Part shown: positions 42,771 to 52,268 of the stretch, piece after piece
Layout of the letters: each line of letters starts with the position of its first letter
Position numbering within the stretch: position 1 is the first letter of the stretch
Source: an uncultured Flavobacteriaceae bacterium
GTDB taxonomy: Bacteria; Bacteroidota; Bacteroidia; Flavobacteriales; Flavobacteriaceae
Direction of reading: 5' to 3'
Assembly (NCBI GenBank): GCA_947500385.1
Contig: CANMSA010000001.1
Span: 124,001-188,000 of the forward strand
Length of the DNA: 64,000 bases
The notes under the pieces: model-generated
Databases searched by the model: none
What the model saw: the letters and a program-made list of their open reading frames with translations, nothing else
What the model was told of the DNA's origin: nothing
Made by a program: the position numbers and the translations under genes

Positions 42771-43513
42771 TGAACCATTGCAGAGAAAGAACGATCCAAA
42801 ACTACCCGCTACTGTTATTCCTCACCGGCCTCTGCTGTCTACATTCCTGTGCCTATGATATAGATCAAAAAGGCGGTATAAACGGCACTGGAAATGTACT
42901 CAAAGAAAAGCGGGACCTGCTTGCCAAAGTGCACACCATCGATGTCTCGGAAGATTTGAATGTATTTGTTACCCAAGCCGCCATCGCGGACGTGACCGTA
43001 GAAGCCGATGCCAACATTATGGAATTGATCGGTACGGATACCGCGGAGGGAATACTTTATATTCATACCCATAAAAACATTGGCCGAGCCACCAAGAATA
43101 TATATGTTTCCATACCAAAACCAACAAAAATAATAGTCTCCAAAGGGGCGGTCGTACAGACAACGGGCATTATAAAGGCCGACAGTGCCTTGGTAAGTGC
43201 CGCTACGGGGTCATTGATTAAGGCACGTTTCATGGTAAATGGGCTGACGGTAGCGGGGAAAGAAGGCGCGGGTTTGTTCCTTTCGGGAACGGCAACAAAA
43301 TTGAAAGCGACGGTCACTTCTGGAAGTAGCATAGATGCTAAAAAATTGAAAGTGGAGCGTTGCCATGTACAGGCCAAGTACGGAGGCACCCTTTGGGTAC
43401 AGGTTTTGGATAGTTTGGCGGCAGACTCCAATACCGGTGCAGCCGTCTACTATTTGGGCACCCCGGCAGTGAATCAAGAAAAATCACGATCAGGTACCGT
43501 ACAGAAATACTGA
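42752..43513 (+). CDS. DUF2807 (GIN-domain) lipoprotein
   Basis: A 253-aa protein. The start at 42752 lies inside the preceding gene's end; the hydrophobic segment LLLFLTGLCCLHSC ends in a lipobox-like Cys about residue 33. The mature part is a repetitive beta-helix: NGTGNVLKEKR, then TIDVSEDLNVFVTQA, VEADANIMELIG, VTSGSSIDAKKLKVER and TGAAVYYLGTP, the pattern of DUF2807 head-like domains found in Bacteroidota surface proteins. Usually of unknown function and perhaps adhesive. It overlaps the oxidoreductase, but a functional link is uncertain. Confidence 0.8.
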   Translation: MERYLVVNHCRERTIQNYPLLLFLTGLCCLHSCAYDIDQKGGINGTGNVLKEKRDLLAKVHTIDVSEDLNVFVTQAAIADVTVEADANIMELIGTDTAEGILYIHTHKNIGRATKNIYVSIPKPTKIIVSKGAVVQTTGIIKADSALVSAATGSLIKARFMVNGLTVAGKEGAGLFLSGTATKLKATVTSGSSIDAKKLKVERCHVQAKYGGTLWVQVLDSLAADSNTGAAVYYLGTPAVNQEKSRSGTVQKY

Positions 43514-43520
43514 TTTTCAG

Positions 43521-43550
43521 TTGTTGGCCATATAAGTTTCTTTATCTTAG
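43521..43550 (+). promoter_or_regulatory. Promoter of membrane AraC regulator
   Basis: TTG at 43521, 19-base spacer, TATCTTAG at 43543. The predicted transcription start lies at or beyond 43556, which argues against translation from the TTG at 43554. Confidence 0.5.
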
Positions 43551-43577
43551 GCCTTGTTTTTGCAACATCCGATACCC

Positions 43578-44696
43578 TTGAATACCCTCCTCCTTCAAAT
43601 TGCCGCATATCTAATGGCCTTTTCATTGATCATAGGCAGCACTTTTGGTATGTTGTTGATCTTTACCAAACGAAAACAGCAATCGGCCAACCGGTTTTTT
43701 GGGGTGCTCGTACTTATTGTAGCTTTATGGCAGTGCCTGGTGGTGGCGCATACCTGGGGGCCCTGGGATTCCCTTGGCTTTTTAAATTGGATTCCTTTTT
43801 CGAACTTATTGGCTGTAGGTCCTTGCATCTATCTCTACACAATCAATAGAACCGCCCAAAAAAAAGAGAGGGGACGGAAGTCACTGATTCACTTTGCACC
43901 ACTGCTCCTTGAATGGTTCTTGTTTTTCGGATCGCATTCAAAGGGTTCGTTGGAAAACTATCAAACCTATACCCTTTTTAGCAGTCGGTTTTTAGTGCAT
44001 CTAATGGCTGTGGTTTCCATTTGTGTGTATTCCTATGTATCATTCAAACATATCAAGGCAGTCGCATCAAAAAAACAGTTGGCAGAACCTCCTGGTGACC
44101 GTATGGGATTACGATCAATAGCGAGATCTATTCTAATTTTTGCCGGCTTATGGGCCCTTTGGATACCATACGCCCTTATCAACTATGCCGGTTTCAACTA
44201 TTATATGAGCGACTATGATTTTTACCCACTCTACCTAGTGATCTGGGGCTATACCGTTTGGATGTGTGCCCGTTTGTTTTTAAAGGCCGAGGTCGTCTGG
44301 ATCGAAAAAAGCAGAAAAAAGAACAGCACACCAAAAAACATATCGGATGCATTGTTGCAACAAGCCAAACTGCTTCAGCGGCAAATGGTCGAAGGTCGTT
44401 ACTATTTAAACTCCGATTTGACCTTGCAGTCGCTGGCCGCGGAATTGACCATGAATCCACATGCGCTTTCACAAACCATCAACGACGCACTGAACCAACG
44501 TTTTTCCGATTTCATAAACGAATATCGCATAAAGGCCGTAATCGAAAAACTCAATGATCCACAGTATGCCAATATCACCGTTTTAGGAATGGCCTACGAT
44601 AGTGGTTTCAATTCTAAAACAACCTTTAACCGTGCTTTTAAAAAAGTAACCGGTAAAACGCCCAAGGTATATCGGGCACAACTTTACAATACCTAG
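43578..44696 (+). CDS. Membrane AraC-family regulator
   Basis: A 372-aa protein with seven hydrophobic segments in the first ~245 residues (e.g. AYLMAFSLIIGSTFGMLLIF) and an AraC helix-turn-helix pair at the C-terminus: LTLQSLAAELTMNPHALSQT, then ITVLGMAYDSGFNSKTTFNR and KKVTGKTPKVYR. Such 7TM-AraC fusions are common in Bacteroidota and sense an unknown signal in the membrane. Start uncertain: TTG 43554 gives 8 more residues, but the promoter argues for TTG 43578 or later. Monocistronic. Confidence 0.8.
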   Translation: MNTLLLQIAAYLMAFSLIIGSTFGMLLIFTKRKQQSANRFFGVLVLIVALWQCLVVAHTWGPWDSLGFLNWIPFSNLLAVGPCIYLYTINRTAQKKERGRKSLIHFAPLLLEWFLFFGSHSKGSLENYQTYTLFSSRFLVHLMAVVSICVYSYVSFKHIKAVASKKQLAEPPGDRMGLRSIARSILIFAGLWALWIPYALINYAGFNYYMSDYDFYPLYLVIWGYTVWMCARLFLKAEVVWIEKSRKKNSTPKNISDALLQQAKLLQRQMVEGRYYLNSDLTLQSLAAELTMNPHALSQTINDALNQRFSDFINEYRIKAVIEKLNDPQYANITVLGMAYDSGFNSKTTFNRAFKKVTGKTPKVYRAQLYNT

Positions 44697-44788
44697 AATA
44701 TTAGGTGTCATCTTATAAACTGGCACGACTCGTACCCCCTCTTTCCGTTCATTTGTAGCCGTCTATATAAACCTTTGACCCACTGTTC

Positions 44789-46018
44789 ATGAATTACAAA
44801 AATCTTTTGTTGACCGCACTCACCTGTCTTTCTACCAAGGTATTTTCCCAAAATTTACCCAGCCTTTTACAGGATACGAATATCAATGCCACTTTTTCGA
44901 TCGTTGCTTACGACCCGGATGAACGAGAATGGGGGGTGGCCGTTGCTACGGATAATATTTATGTAGGTAGTTCCACTATCTATATCGAACCAGGTGTTGG
45001 CGCGTTCTCGGTAATTGCCGAAACAGAACCGGCATATGGCTTGGCGGGTTTAAAGCAATTAAAGGAAGGTTCCACACTCAAAGAGGCCGTGGAAAACGTA
45101 CGGAAAAAGGATCCGGAAGTGTACTTCCGACAAGTTGCCGGTATCGATGCCACGGGCGACACCTATGCGTTTACCGGAGCATCCCTAAAATTTTGGAACG
45201 GCCAAGCAGCCTATCGGTCCGGTAAATACTACGTGGTGATAGGGAATCAATTGGCGGATAGTGTGCTGGACCAGATGGCGGTGACCTATGAAAATGCAAG
45301 TGGCACCCTTCCGGAACGGTTGTTGAAAAGTTTACTTGCCGGTCAAGAAGCGGGCGGACAGCTAAGCGGAAAGCAATCGGCCGCCCTAGTGGTGAAAGGC
45401 AGTGATCATGAATGGTTCAACCAACTGGATTTGCGTGTAGATGATTCCAAAACCCCGTTTGAAGACCTACAAAGACTTCTCAACTACCACTATGGTAGAA
45501 TTCGCGTCAACCAAACCCTGTATGCGCTTCGAAACGGGAATCGCGCACGTGCCGAAAGATTATTGCCCGAAGCGGAACGTCTTACCCGGGGATGGAACGG
45601 AATGTCGGGCAAATTGGCCCTTGCTTATATAATGATGGGTAGCGAGGATAAAGCTGCCACTACTCTCCTACAGGCCATTCAGGAGAATCCCAAACGCATG
45701 ACGATGCTACCCGCTTTTTATTGCCTTCGGGAACACCGGCTGCTAAAACCGTATATCAAAGAGAATGCTTTTTCAGTGAAAGATTGGAACAATGCTATCT
45801 CACTGCTATTACAATTGAAGCGCATTGACGAAGCCATCAGCCTTGCCAAGCGTACCTTGAAAACCTATCCAAAGGCCTCCAACACCCATTATCTCTTAGG
45901 AAAGGCTTTAACGGCAAACAAGAATGTCGCTGGCGCAAAAGTAAGTTTACAAAAGGCCTTGGCAATCGATGGCACCCATTTGGAAGCACAGCGGTTTTTA
46001 GAAAGCCTGTATGAATAG
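44789..46018 (+). CDS. DUF1028 (Ntn-hydrolase-like) secreted protein with TPR tail
   Basis: A 409-aa exported protein (signal MNYKNLLLTALTCLSTKVFS). The N-terminal ~215 residues are DUF1028: NATFSIVAYDPDEREWGVAVAT, then PGVGAFSVIAETEPAYGLAGL, and GKQSAALVVKG. This family belongs to the N-terminal-nucleophile hydrolase fold. The C-terminal ~180 residues form TPR-like helices (LPEAERLTRGWNGMSGKLAL, then THYLLGKALTANKNVAGAKV). Overlaps the acyltransferase gene by 8 bases, so the two are co-translated. Substrate unknown. Confidence 0.75.
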   Translation: MNYKNLLLTALTCLSTKVFSQNLPSLLQDTNINATFSIVAYDPDEREWGVAVATDNIYVGSSTIYIEPGVGAFSVIAETEPAYGLAGLKQLKEGSTLKEAVENVRKKDPEVYFRQVAGIDATGDTYAFTGASLKFWNGQAAYRSGKYYVVIGNQLADSVLDQMAVTYENASGTLPERLLKSLLAGQEAGGQLSGKQSAALVVKGSDHEWFNQLDLRVDDSKTPFEDLQRLLNYHYGRIRVNQTLYALRNGNRARAERLLPEAERLTRGWNGMSGKLALAYIMMGSEDKAATTLLQAIQENPKRMTMLPAFYCLREHRLLKPYIKENAFSVKDWNNAISLLLQLKRIDEAISLAKRTLKTYPKASNTHYLLGKALTANKNVAGAKVSLQKALAIDGTHLEAQRFLESLYE

Positions 46019-47126
46019 ACCAGGCTTGATGGTTCAAAAAAAACGGGTTCCCGATAGGCTCCATTTTATTGACGCCTTGCGCGCATGGGCAATATTGATG
46101 ATGCTACAAGGGCATTTTATAGCGGCCTTGTTGGCAGACTCCTACAGGGATACAGCGCAACCAATCTATGCCGTTTGGAGTTATTTTCGCGGGATCACGG
46201 CACCCGTTTTCTTTACCGTAAGCGGATTTATCTTTACCTTTCTTTTGATTCGAGAGGGTCGTATAGGTCTTCACAATCCGCGTGTAAAAAAAGGCGTTAT
46301 CAGGAGCCTTCAACTTATCGGTATCGGATACGTATTGCAAATACGTTTTACCTTATTGTTTCAGGGAACCCTGCACCCTTCTTACAACATTGTGCATGTG
46401 CTTCAATGTTTGGGCATGTCGATCTTGTTATTGATATTGCTTTACTTGCTATGTCATCGATTTGCGCTATGGACATTTCAAATAGTCCTTGTTTCACTAA
46501 CATTCGGCTCTTTTCTGTTCAAAGATTATTTTCAGTATTGGGAAGCAGGCTATTTGCCAGAAGCTATCGGCAATTACTTTACCAAGGTCAATGGTTCTGT
46601 ATTTACCCTGTTCCCCTGGGTGGGTTTTGCCACCTTCGGAGCTTTCTTGGCAATCCTATTCGTTAAGAATGATCGTAAAATCAATTTTTATCCCATTACA
46701 ATCGTGTTAACCACCCTAGCGGGCTTTTTGCTCGTTTCGAAGGCCTACAGCACAATTTCTTGCATAAAACTCTACCTCGGTAATGCTTTAGTACCCCTTG
46801 AGCCTGCAAACAGTTACCTCTTTGAGCATTTGGGTGCCGTGCTCCTTATTTTTGCTTTTTTCATGGCCTGTAGGTCGTATTTAAATCAAAGGATTCTGCT
46901 TACGATCGGCAAAAAAACATTACCGATCTATGTTGTTCATTCCATCGTACTGTATGGCAGTATTAGCGGACACGGACTAACGCGGTATTATTACCATTCC
47001 TTACCTCTTAACACGGTCTTGTTCTTTGTATGGGTGTTTGTTTTTGGAATCAGTATAGCAGTTATCAGGTTTGACAAGTATCGAACTATTCTATACAAGA
47101 ATCCCTCGGGTAGCACAAAACGCTAG
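46011..47126 (+). CDS. Membrane acyltransferase / DUF1624-like protein
   Basis: A 371-aa polytopic protein with about ten helices. The start shows RLHFIDALRAWAILMMLQGH, then APVFFTVSGFIFTFLLIREG, which is the pattern of integral-membrane acyltransferases (acyltransferase_3 / heparan N-acetyltransferase-like) that O-acylate sugars or lipids. It overlaps the DUF1028 gene by 8 bases. Substrate unknown. Confidence 0.7.
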   Translation: MNRPGLMVQKKRVPDRLHFIDALRAWAILMMLQGHFIAALLADSYRDTAQPIYAVWSYFRGITAPVFFTVSGFIFTFLLIREGRIGLHNPRVKKGVIRSLQLIGIGYVLQIRFTLLFQGTLHPSYNIVHVLQCLGMSILLLILLYLLCHRFALWTFQIVLVSLTFGSFLFKDYFQYWEAGYLPEAIGNYFTKVNGSVFTLFPWVGFATFGAFLAILFVKNDRKINFYPITIVLTTLAGFLLVSKAYSTISCIKLYLGNALVPLEPANSYLFEHLGAVLLIFAFFMACRSYLNQRILLTIGKKTLPIYVVHSIVLYGSISGHGLTRYYYHSLPLNTVLFFVWVFVFGISIAVIRFDKYRTILYKNPSGSTKR

Positions 47127-47191
47127 GAGCAGAAACGCATCATTTCATCGATACCCGCTTACTTTATTCAACAGCTAATGTAAGAAATTAC

Positions 47192-47199
47192 TATCTTTA
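47192..47199 (+). promoter_or_regulatory. Possible -7 box of CBM9-like gene
   Basis: TATCTTTA, one mismatch to TAnnTTTG, 35 bases before the ATG. No convincing upstream TTG. Confidence 0.3.
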
Positions 47200-47233
47200 G
47201 AATTGAATTGTCAACCCCAAAGACACTTTACCT

Positions 47234-47968
47234 ATGAGAAATGCCGCAGTACTATGCTGTCTTTCAATGCTATTCGCATGCACTGAAACCATCAGAAAAA
47301 AAGACCATCAGATCATCGAAGTAAAACAAACAGAACAGGCCCCAACGATAGACGGGCTGGCAAATGACCGTATTTGGCAGCAAGTTACCTGGCATTCGAT
47401 CGATCAAAACTGGATGGGCGCCTCCTATACGCATGATGACTTCCATGGCCGCTACAAGCTTGCTTGGAATTCAAAAGCCCTTTATTTGTTGGTTGAAATA
47501 ACCGACGACGTTCGTTTTGATAAAACAAAAGATCCGTTAAAGCTCTATTGGGACGATGATTGTCTTGAAATTTTTATCGATGCCGATAATTCGGGCGGAC
47601 TGCATCAATACAGCCACAATGCCTTTGCTTACCATATCGCCCTCGATGGAAACGTGGTAGATATTGCCCCCGATAAATCGGAAACCTTGTACAACGAACA
47701 TCTTGTATCGGCCATAAAGACCGATCAACAGCTTACCACTTGGGAGATTGCCCTTTCGGTTTATCCTTCAGATTATATAGAAGGGGGACAGAATGAGGCC
47801 GTCACGCTTTCAAAGAAGAAAAAGATGGGATTTGCACTGGCGTATTGCGATAATGATGGAAGTGCGGAAAGAGAAAACTTTATCGGATCGGTTTTTATAT
47901 CCGGGGAAGATAAAAATCAGGCGTGGATCAATGCAGATATATTTGGGACGTTGCTATTGGAACAATAA
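47234..47968 (+). CDS. CBM9-like lipoprotein
   Basis: A 244-aa lipoprotein (lipobox LFAC). After the tether comes a carbohydrate-binding family 9-type fold: APTIDGLANDRIWQQ, then RYKLAWNSKALYLLVEITDD, YWDDDCLEIFIDADNSGG, and ADIFGTLLLEQ at the end. These domains bind sugar termini or heme-like ligands. There is no enzymatic part. Convergent with the adhesin-like gene, with the two stops adjoining. Confidence 0.75.
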   Translation: MRNAAVLCCLSMLFACTETIRKKDHQIIEVKQTEQAPTIDGLANDRIWQQVTWHSIDQNWMGASYTHDDFHGRYKLAWNSKALYLLVEITDDVRFDKTKDPLKLYWDDDCLEIFIDADNSGGLHQYSHNAFAYHIALDGNVVDIAPDKSETLYNEHLVSAIKTDQQLTTWEIALSVYPSDYIEGGQNEAVTLSKKKKMGFALAYCDNDGSAERENFIGSVFISGEDKNQAWINADIFGTLLLEQ

Positions 47969-49468
47969 TCATTCAAAAATAACATCGCTGTATTTGGAGT
48001 TGATAACGATACTGCCGCCCTTATTTTTAGCAATATGGTATCCCTTTTGTACAATGGTGTTATGGTTTTTGGTACGCACCAAATGAAGTTCGGCCGGACA
48101 AGCAAATTTGGAAGCGGTAGTATTCACATAGATGGCGAACGGAGTATTGGGTGTTTTACACGCTAATTCCGAGTTTTGTAAAGAAACGTCTACTTCACTG
48201 AAATTTTTTCCGATGCTGTTTATTTTTAACGGTCCGTATTTACTCTTTACATACAACTTATCCTCCATTCGGTCGATGGTTACATCAGAGGAAGTAGCGA
48301 TCAGCCGTAGGTTCTTGACCACTTCCAAATCTACTTGGTCTGAATAATCTGCCTGTAACTGTCCATAGTTCCATTTTTGCACCGCCACAGGGGAATAGGA
48401 GGCTACAATGGTAGTCTCCTTCCCGTCAATGGTATAGGCACGCAAATTAGAGTAGGACAAATTTGCATTGATGTTTTTTGTGTTCTCGGCCAAGGTAACC
48501 TCACCATGTCGTACATCCATATCAATTTTTAGGCCTTTGGGCATTTTTACTTTCAAGGTTTTTTTCACCTTGTAGTTTTTATGGGTCTCGCCATTACGGA
48601 AGTAAAAAATGTTCGCTTCATTATCATGATCTCCGTTACTGATCCAAAAACTTCTTGAATTGTTTCGAGCATGGGCCTCCCGCCTTTGATCCTGTGCACG
48701 CTCTCTCGCTTCGGCCATTTTTTCCCTGGCCTCCAACCGTCTTTCATTTTGCTCTGCGCGTCTTTTTTCTAACTTTTTCAAACGCTCTTCACGCTGTTCT
48801 TCCCTTAGCTTTTGTCTTTTCTCCATCGCTTCTCCCCGCTTCGCCATTCGCTTGCTCCATTCTTCCAACTTCTTTTCATACTCCTTATTAAACCCTTTGG
48901 AGAATTCTTCTTGCCATTCTTTTAAGTAGGTTTCCCCTTCATCTTTGAATTTTTGATAGTCAAAATTCTGTTTTGGCATGGGGGGTAAGGGTGGCATCTC
49001 TTCCATCATAGATAAATCGAAAAAAACGTTTTGGGAATCTATCGAGGGCAATGCCAAGAACAAGGAATCCATGTCTAATCTTGAAGGAAAAAGGGGTTCA
49101 TGCTCAAAGTGAAAATCGTCGAACATACTGACCTGATTGTCAAAGAAAAAGGTGTTCGCATTCTTCGTTGATACGCGTACCTTCTTGCTATTTCCCTGAA
49201 TATCGAACGCTTCTCTCTCAAAATAGGCGGCCGCTTCCTCCTTGGTGGCTCCTTCCAAGGTAACGGTGGCTACGATCTCAATTTGATCCTGGCTCCAGGT
49301 CTCGAACGCTATATCAGTATTGCTGGTATTGATGTCCAACACCGTTTCAGGGGTCGTATTAAATACTTCCTTATAGGTTTTTGTTTCTTTTTGCCCATAA
49401 ACTACTGTGCCGATTACGCACAGTAGTAAGATTGGACATTTAAATAATACTCGTTTCAAGCTGTTCAT
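47969..49468 (-). CDS. Secreted adhesin-like protein with a long charged coiled coil
   Basis: A 499-aa exported protein (signal ending VYGQ). The N-terminal part (about 30-170) has strands such as VFNTTPETVLDINTSNTDIAF. Residues ~185-290 are an almost uninterrupted Glu/Lys/Arg coiled coil (KLEEWSKRMAKRGEAMEKRQ, then EERLKKLEKRRAEQNERRLE). The C-terminal ~190 residues are beta-repeat, DUF4097/DUF2807-like (LKIDMDVRHGEVTLAENTKN, YGPLKINSIGKNF). Last gene of the ECF sigma operon: it overlaps the anti-sigma gene by 29 bases, so it is likely under that sigma's control or part of its signal input. Confidence 0.7.
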   Translation of the reverse strand: MNSLKRVLFKCPILLLCVIGTVVYGQKETKTYKEVFNTTPETVLDINTSNTDIAFETWSQDQIEIVATVTLEGATKEEAAAYFEREAFDIQGNSKKVRVSTKNANTFFFDNQVSMFDDFHFEHEPLFPSRLDMDSLFLALPSIDSQNVFFDLSMMEEMPPLPPMPKQNFDYQKFKDEGETYLKEWQEEFSKGFNKEYEKKLEEWSKRMAKRGEAMEKRQKLREEQREERLKKLEKRRAEQNERRLEAREKMAEARERAQDQRREAHARNNSRSFWISNGDHDNEANIFYFRNGETHKNYKVKKTLKVKMPKGLKIDMDVRHGEVTLAENTKNINANLSYSNLRAYTIDGKETTIVASYSPVAVQKWNYGQLQADYSDQVDLEVVKNLRLIATSSDVTIDRMEDKLYVKSKYGPLKINSIGKNFSEVDVSLQNSELACKTPNTPFAIYVNTTASKFACPAELHLVRTKNHNTIVQKGYHIAKNKGGSIVINSKYSDVIFE

Positions 49469-50036
49469 TTTTTGATGTTTTTAAATCGTTCAACTTCGTT
49501 TTTAATTTTTGAAGTAATTGTAAGCGTAATTGAAGGTTCTTTACCAAGGCATTAATGGTCTGGTCGTTGGGACCTAAAGTATTCAACTCGGTATTTAGCT
49601 TTTCATATTCTTTATCGAGTTCGGCCAACTGTTCCATAAAACCATCGATCATTCCTTTATTATCGGGAGAAACCTCCAGTTTGGATAACACCAGGTTAAT
49701 GTTCGTGACATAATAATCCTCGACCTTCTTTAAATCCGGAGAAAGATTCCCCAACGAAAGCGTGTTCGCTGGCTGTTCTTTCTGTTCTTCCGTAACCACC
49801 ACTGCAGGAGGTGTATCCTTAATGTCGGTAGTACGAGTAAAAAAATAAATACCCGCAGAAAGCAAGATCGCAATACTGGCCGCAATCCCCATTTTCGGAA
49901 GCCAAGACTTCTTTTTTACAGGTAATTGCGCTGCTAGTTTCGTTGAAAACCGATCGGCATGCCCCTTCTTCATCGAAGGCAACTTCGATTCTTTTTCTCG
50001 ATGTTCTTTAAACATGTCTCTAAGATCCTGTGCCAT
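49440..50036 (-). CDS. Putative anti-sigma factor (single-pass membrane)
   Basis: A 198-aa protein. The N-terminal ~45 residues are basic and soluble (FKEHREKESKLPSMKKGHAD), followed by one membrane helix (MGIAASIAILLSAGIYFF), then an extracytoplasmic region with a coiled coil (QLAELDKEYEKLNTELNTL, NLQLRLQLLQKLKTKLNDLK). The architecture and position, directly after the ECF sigma gene with a 17-base overlap, suggest an anti-sigma factor, although no zinc-type ASD motif is visible. Confidence 0.65.
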   Translation of the reverse strand: MAQDLRDMFKEHREKESKLPSMKKGHADRFSTKLAAQLPVKKKSWLPKMGIAASIAILLSAGIYFFTRTTDIKDTPPAVVVTEEQKEQPANTLSLGNLSPDLKKVEDYYVTNINLVLSKLEVSPDNKGMIDGFMEQLAELDKEYEKLNTELNTLGPNDQTINALVKNLQLRLQLLQKLKTKLNDLKTSKNEQLETSII

Positions 50037-50562
50037 AATATGCGTCTTTTAATAATTCCTTTAGGTGTCCTTTCCCTCGTAACAACCTAGTTCTACAATT
50101 GCTGCCCGTGATTCCCAATATCTCGGAAATCTCGGCATGATCGTATCCCTCTACCAAAAACAGCTGAACTACATACCGGTACTTGTCCGGTAAGGACTCA
50201 ATTGCAGTATTCACCTGATCGATCGTGAGCCTTTCATCCACACTCCAATCGTCGTCTTCGGCGATCTGCATGTACGTCTCGTCCAATGCGACCAATTTTT
50301 CTTTCTGTGCTTTTAAGAAATCAATGCTGCGATTCACCACGATTTTCTTTAGCCAAGCACCAAAAGTAACGTCTCCTTTAAACTGATGTATCTTTTCAAA
50401 GGCCTTAATGAACGATTCTTGCAAAACGTCTTCTGCATCATCCTCATTCTTTAAAAAGCGCATCGCGACATAAAACATACCATCACAGTATTTTTTGTAA
50501 AGCGCCATTTGCGCCTTACGGTCGTTTTGTTTACATCTCGATACAAGATCAATTTGAAACAT
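50020..50562 (-). CDS. ECF-type RNA polymerase sigma factor
   Basis: A 180-aa sigma-70 family protein. Region 2 covers MALYKKYCDGMFYVAMRF and EDAEDVLQESFIKAFEKI; region 4 covers ESLPDKYRYVVQLFLVEGYDH and EISEILGITGSNCRTRLLRG (helix-turn-helix). It carries no extra domain. It leads a three-gene operon with a likely anti-sigma factor and an adhesin-like secreted protein; all three overlap. Confidence 0.9.
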   Translation of the reverse strand: MFQIDLVSRCKQNDRKAQMALYKKYCDGMFYVAMRFLKNEDDAEDVLQESFIKAFEKIHQFKGDVTFGAWLKKIVVNRSIDFLKAQKEKLVALDETYMQIAEDDDWSVDERLTIDQVNTAIESLPDKYRYVVQLFLVEGYDHAEISEILGITGSNCRTRLLRGKGHLKELLKDAYYGTGS

Positions 50563-50666
50563 TGGTCGGTTCCTAGATTTTGGTTACAGTTGTTATCTAA
50601 AGGACGATAAAAAAAATACGATGTTGCAAAAAACAATTATTTTTACTCAAATAAAATGTATTTGCC

Positions 50667-51572
50667 TTGAAACAAGTAACGCTAAGCACTCCTTTTATTA
50701 CGTTGATTGTGCTCGACTATGGTGCTATTATTCAAAAATTATTGGTCAAGGACAAAAACGGAAATACCGTAAACGTGGTGATTGGGAAAGATTTTCCTTC
50801 TGAATATACCAGTGATGACGTATTTCTAGGGGCCTGTGTTGGAAGGTATGCCGGTCGTATTTCCGGCGGGACCTTTGAGTTAGATCGTGAAAAGTTTTTT
50901 TTGCATCACGAAAACGGGGTGCACCTACATGGAGGAAAAGAGGGCTTTGGAAAAAAGTACTGGACTTTTGATGAGGTGAGCCATGGGAATTCCCCCTTTG
51001 TGCGCCTATCCTATACCAGTAAGCATTTAGAAGAGGGCTATCCGGGCAATGTAAAGGCTTCGGTTACCTATCGGCTGGAGAACAACCAACTACATATTAT
51101 TCACAAGGCCATTACCGATCGCACGACCGTTATCAACCTTACCAACCACTCGTATTTTAGGTTAGACGATGCGCCGACCATTGATAAGTATGAACTACAG
51201 CTCAACTGTTCACAGTATTTGGAAACGGACCAGCAGTCGCTACCTACGGGAAAAGTGGTGTCGGTCAAAAAAAGCGATTATGATTTTAGGAAGGAACGTC
51301 CCATGCGCAACACCCGATTGGATACGCCTTTCATCATCGATACCAAAATGTATGTTGCGGCGGCGATCCGTTCAAGATTGTCCGGCATTGGAATGAAGGT
51401 AATCACCAATCAGCCCGCCATGGTGGTCTACACTCCCCCGGACATGCCGGCCATCTGTTTTGAAACACAAAACTATCCAGATGCACCGAATTTTCCCGAA
51501 TTTCCCAGTAGTATCCTGCGGCCCGAGGAAGTTTATGAAAACCGGTCGCAGTTTATTTTTGACCTGGATTAA
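50667..51572 (+). CDS. galM: Aldose 1-epimerase (mutarotase)
   Basis: A 301-aa cytoplasmic enzyme, start TTG at 50667. GalM motifs: YGAIIQKLLVKDKNGN, then GACVGRYAGRISGG, NGVHLHGGKEGFGKKYW, the catalytic His in INLTNHSYFRL, and the base Glu in AICFETQNYPDAPN. It interconverts alpha and beta forms of aldohexoses. Monocistronic, divergent from the ECF operon. Confidence 0.9.
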   Translation: MKQVTLSTPFITLIVLDYGAIIQKLLVKDKNGNTVNVVIGKDFPSEYTSDDVFLGACVGRYAGRISGGTFELDREKFFLHHENGVHLHGGKEGFGKKYWTFDEVSHGNSPFVRLSYTSKHLEEGYPGNVKASVTYRLENNQLHIIHKAITDRTTVINLTNHSYFRLDDAPTIDKYELQLNCSQYLETDQQSLPTGKVVSVKKSDYDFRKERPMRNTRLDTPFIIDTKMYVAAAIRSRLSGIGMKVITNQPAMVVYTPPDMPAICFETQNYPDAPNFPEFPSSILRPEEVYENRSQFIFDLD

Positions 51573-51650
51573 GCAATTCTAAAATAGTGCTATCCAAGGA
51601 GGGTACACCCTGTGATTTTCAAAAAACCGTTTCCCGTTCATCTCAAATAA

Positions 51651-51684
51651 TTGCTACAAGTGGGTGCTAATTTTAGTACCTTAG
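51651..51684 (+). promoter_or_regulatory. Promoter of DUF2911-meaB pair
   Basis: TTG at 51651, 23-base spacer, TACCTTAG at 51677, 21 bases before the ATG. Confidence 0.4.
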
Positions 51685-51705
51685 AGCAACTGAAACATAG
51701 AAAAA

Positions 51706-52266
51706 ATGAAGTTTTTAAAACGATTGATCGTCACCCTCATCGTATTGGGCTTACTCGGGTATTTTGTGGGCATGCCCTATATGAAAGAACACACCAAAAA
51801 ACACAGCCCGGAAGAAACGACCACCTTTGCTAAAAACAACATGGATCTTAGTGTGACCTATTCAAGGCCGGCAAAAAAAGGAAGGGTCATTTTTGGGGAA
51901 CTCGTACCTTATAATGTAGATTGGCGTACGGGCGCGAACGAACCCACAACATTTACGACGGCTTCCACTATTCAAGTCATGGGGAAGGGGCTGCCCGCAG
52001 GTACCTATTCTCTGTGGACCAAACCGGGAGCGGCCCAATGGGATGTTATCTTTAATAAGGAAGTACCCGACTGGGGAGTGACCATTCTAAGTGGCGGAAA
52101 AGAGACGACCCGTAATCCCGAAGCGGATGTGGTTACGGTGACCGTACCCAGTGAAACGCTGGCACAGGTCGTGGAAAAATTCACGATCGCATTTGAAGGA
52201 AGTGAAACTGCACAAATGGTTCTATCGTGGGATACGACCCAGATACGTGTTCCCTTGAACAACTAA
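51706..52266 (+). CDS. DUF2911 family membrane-anchored protein
   Basis: A 186-aa protein with one N-terminal helix (LIVTLIVLGLLGYFVGMPY) and a beta-rich periplasmic domain: VTYSRPAKKGRVIFGELVPY, then WRTGANEPTTFTTASTIQV, GLPAGTYSLWTKPGAAQWD, and a Trp-rich end. This is the DUF2911 pattern, widespread in Bacteroidota, of unknown function. Its stop is followed within 2 bases by meaB, so the two are likely co-transcribed. Confidence 0.85.
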   Translation: MKFLKRLIVTLIVLGLLGYFVGMPYMKEHTKKHSPEETTTFAKNNMDLSVTYSRPAKKGRVIFGELVPYNVDWRTGANEPTTFTTASTIQVMGKGLPAGTYSLWTKPGAAQWDVIFNKEVPDWGVTILSGGKETTRNPEADVVTVTVPSETLAQVVEKFTIAFEGSETAQMVLSWDTTQIRVPLNN

Positions 52267-52268
52267 CA

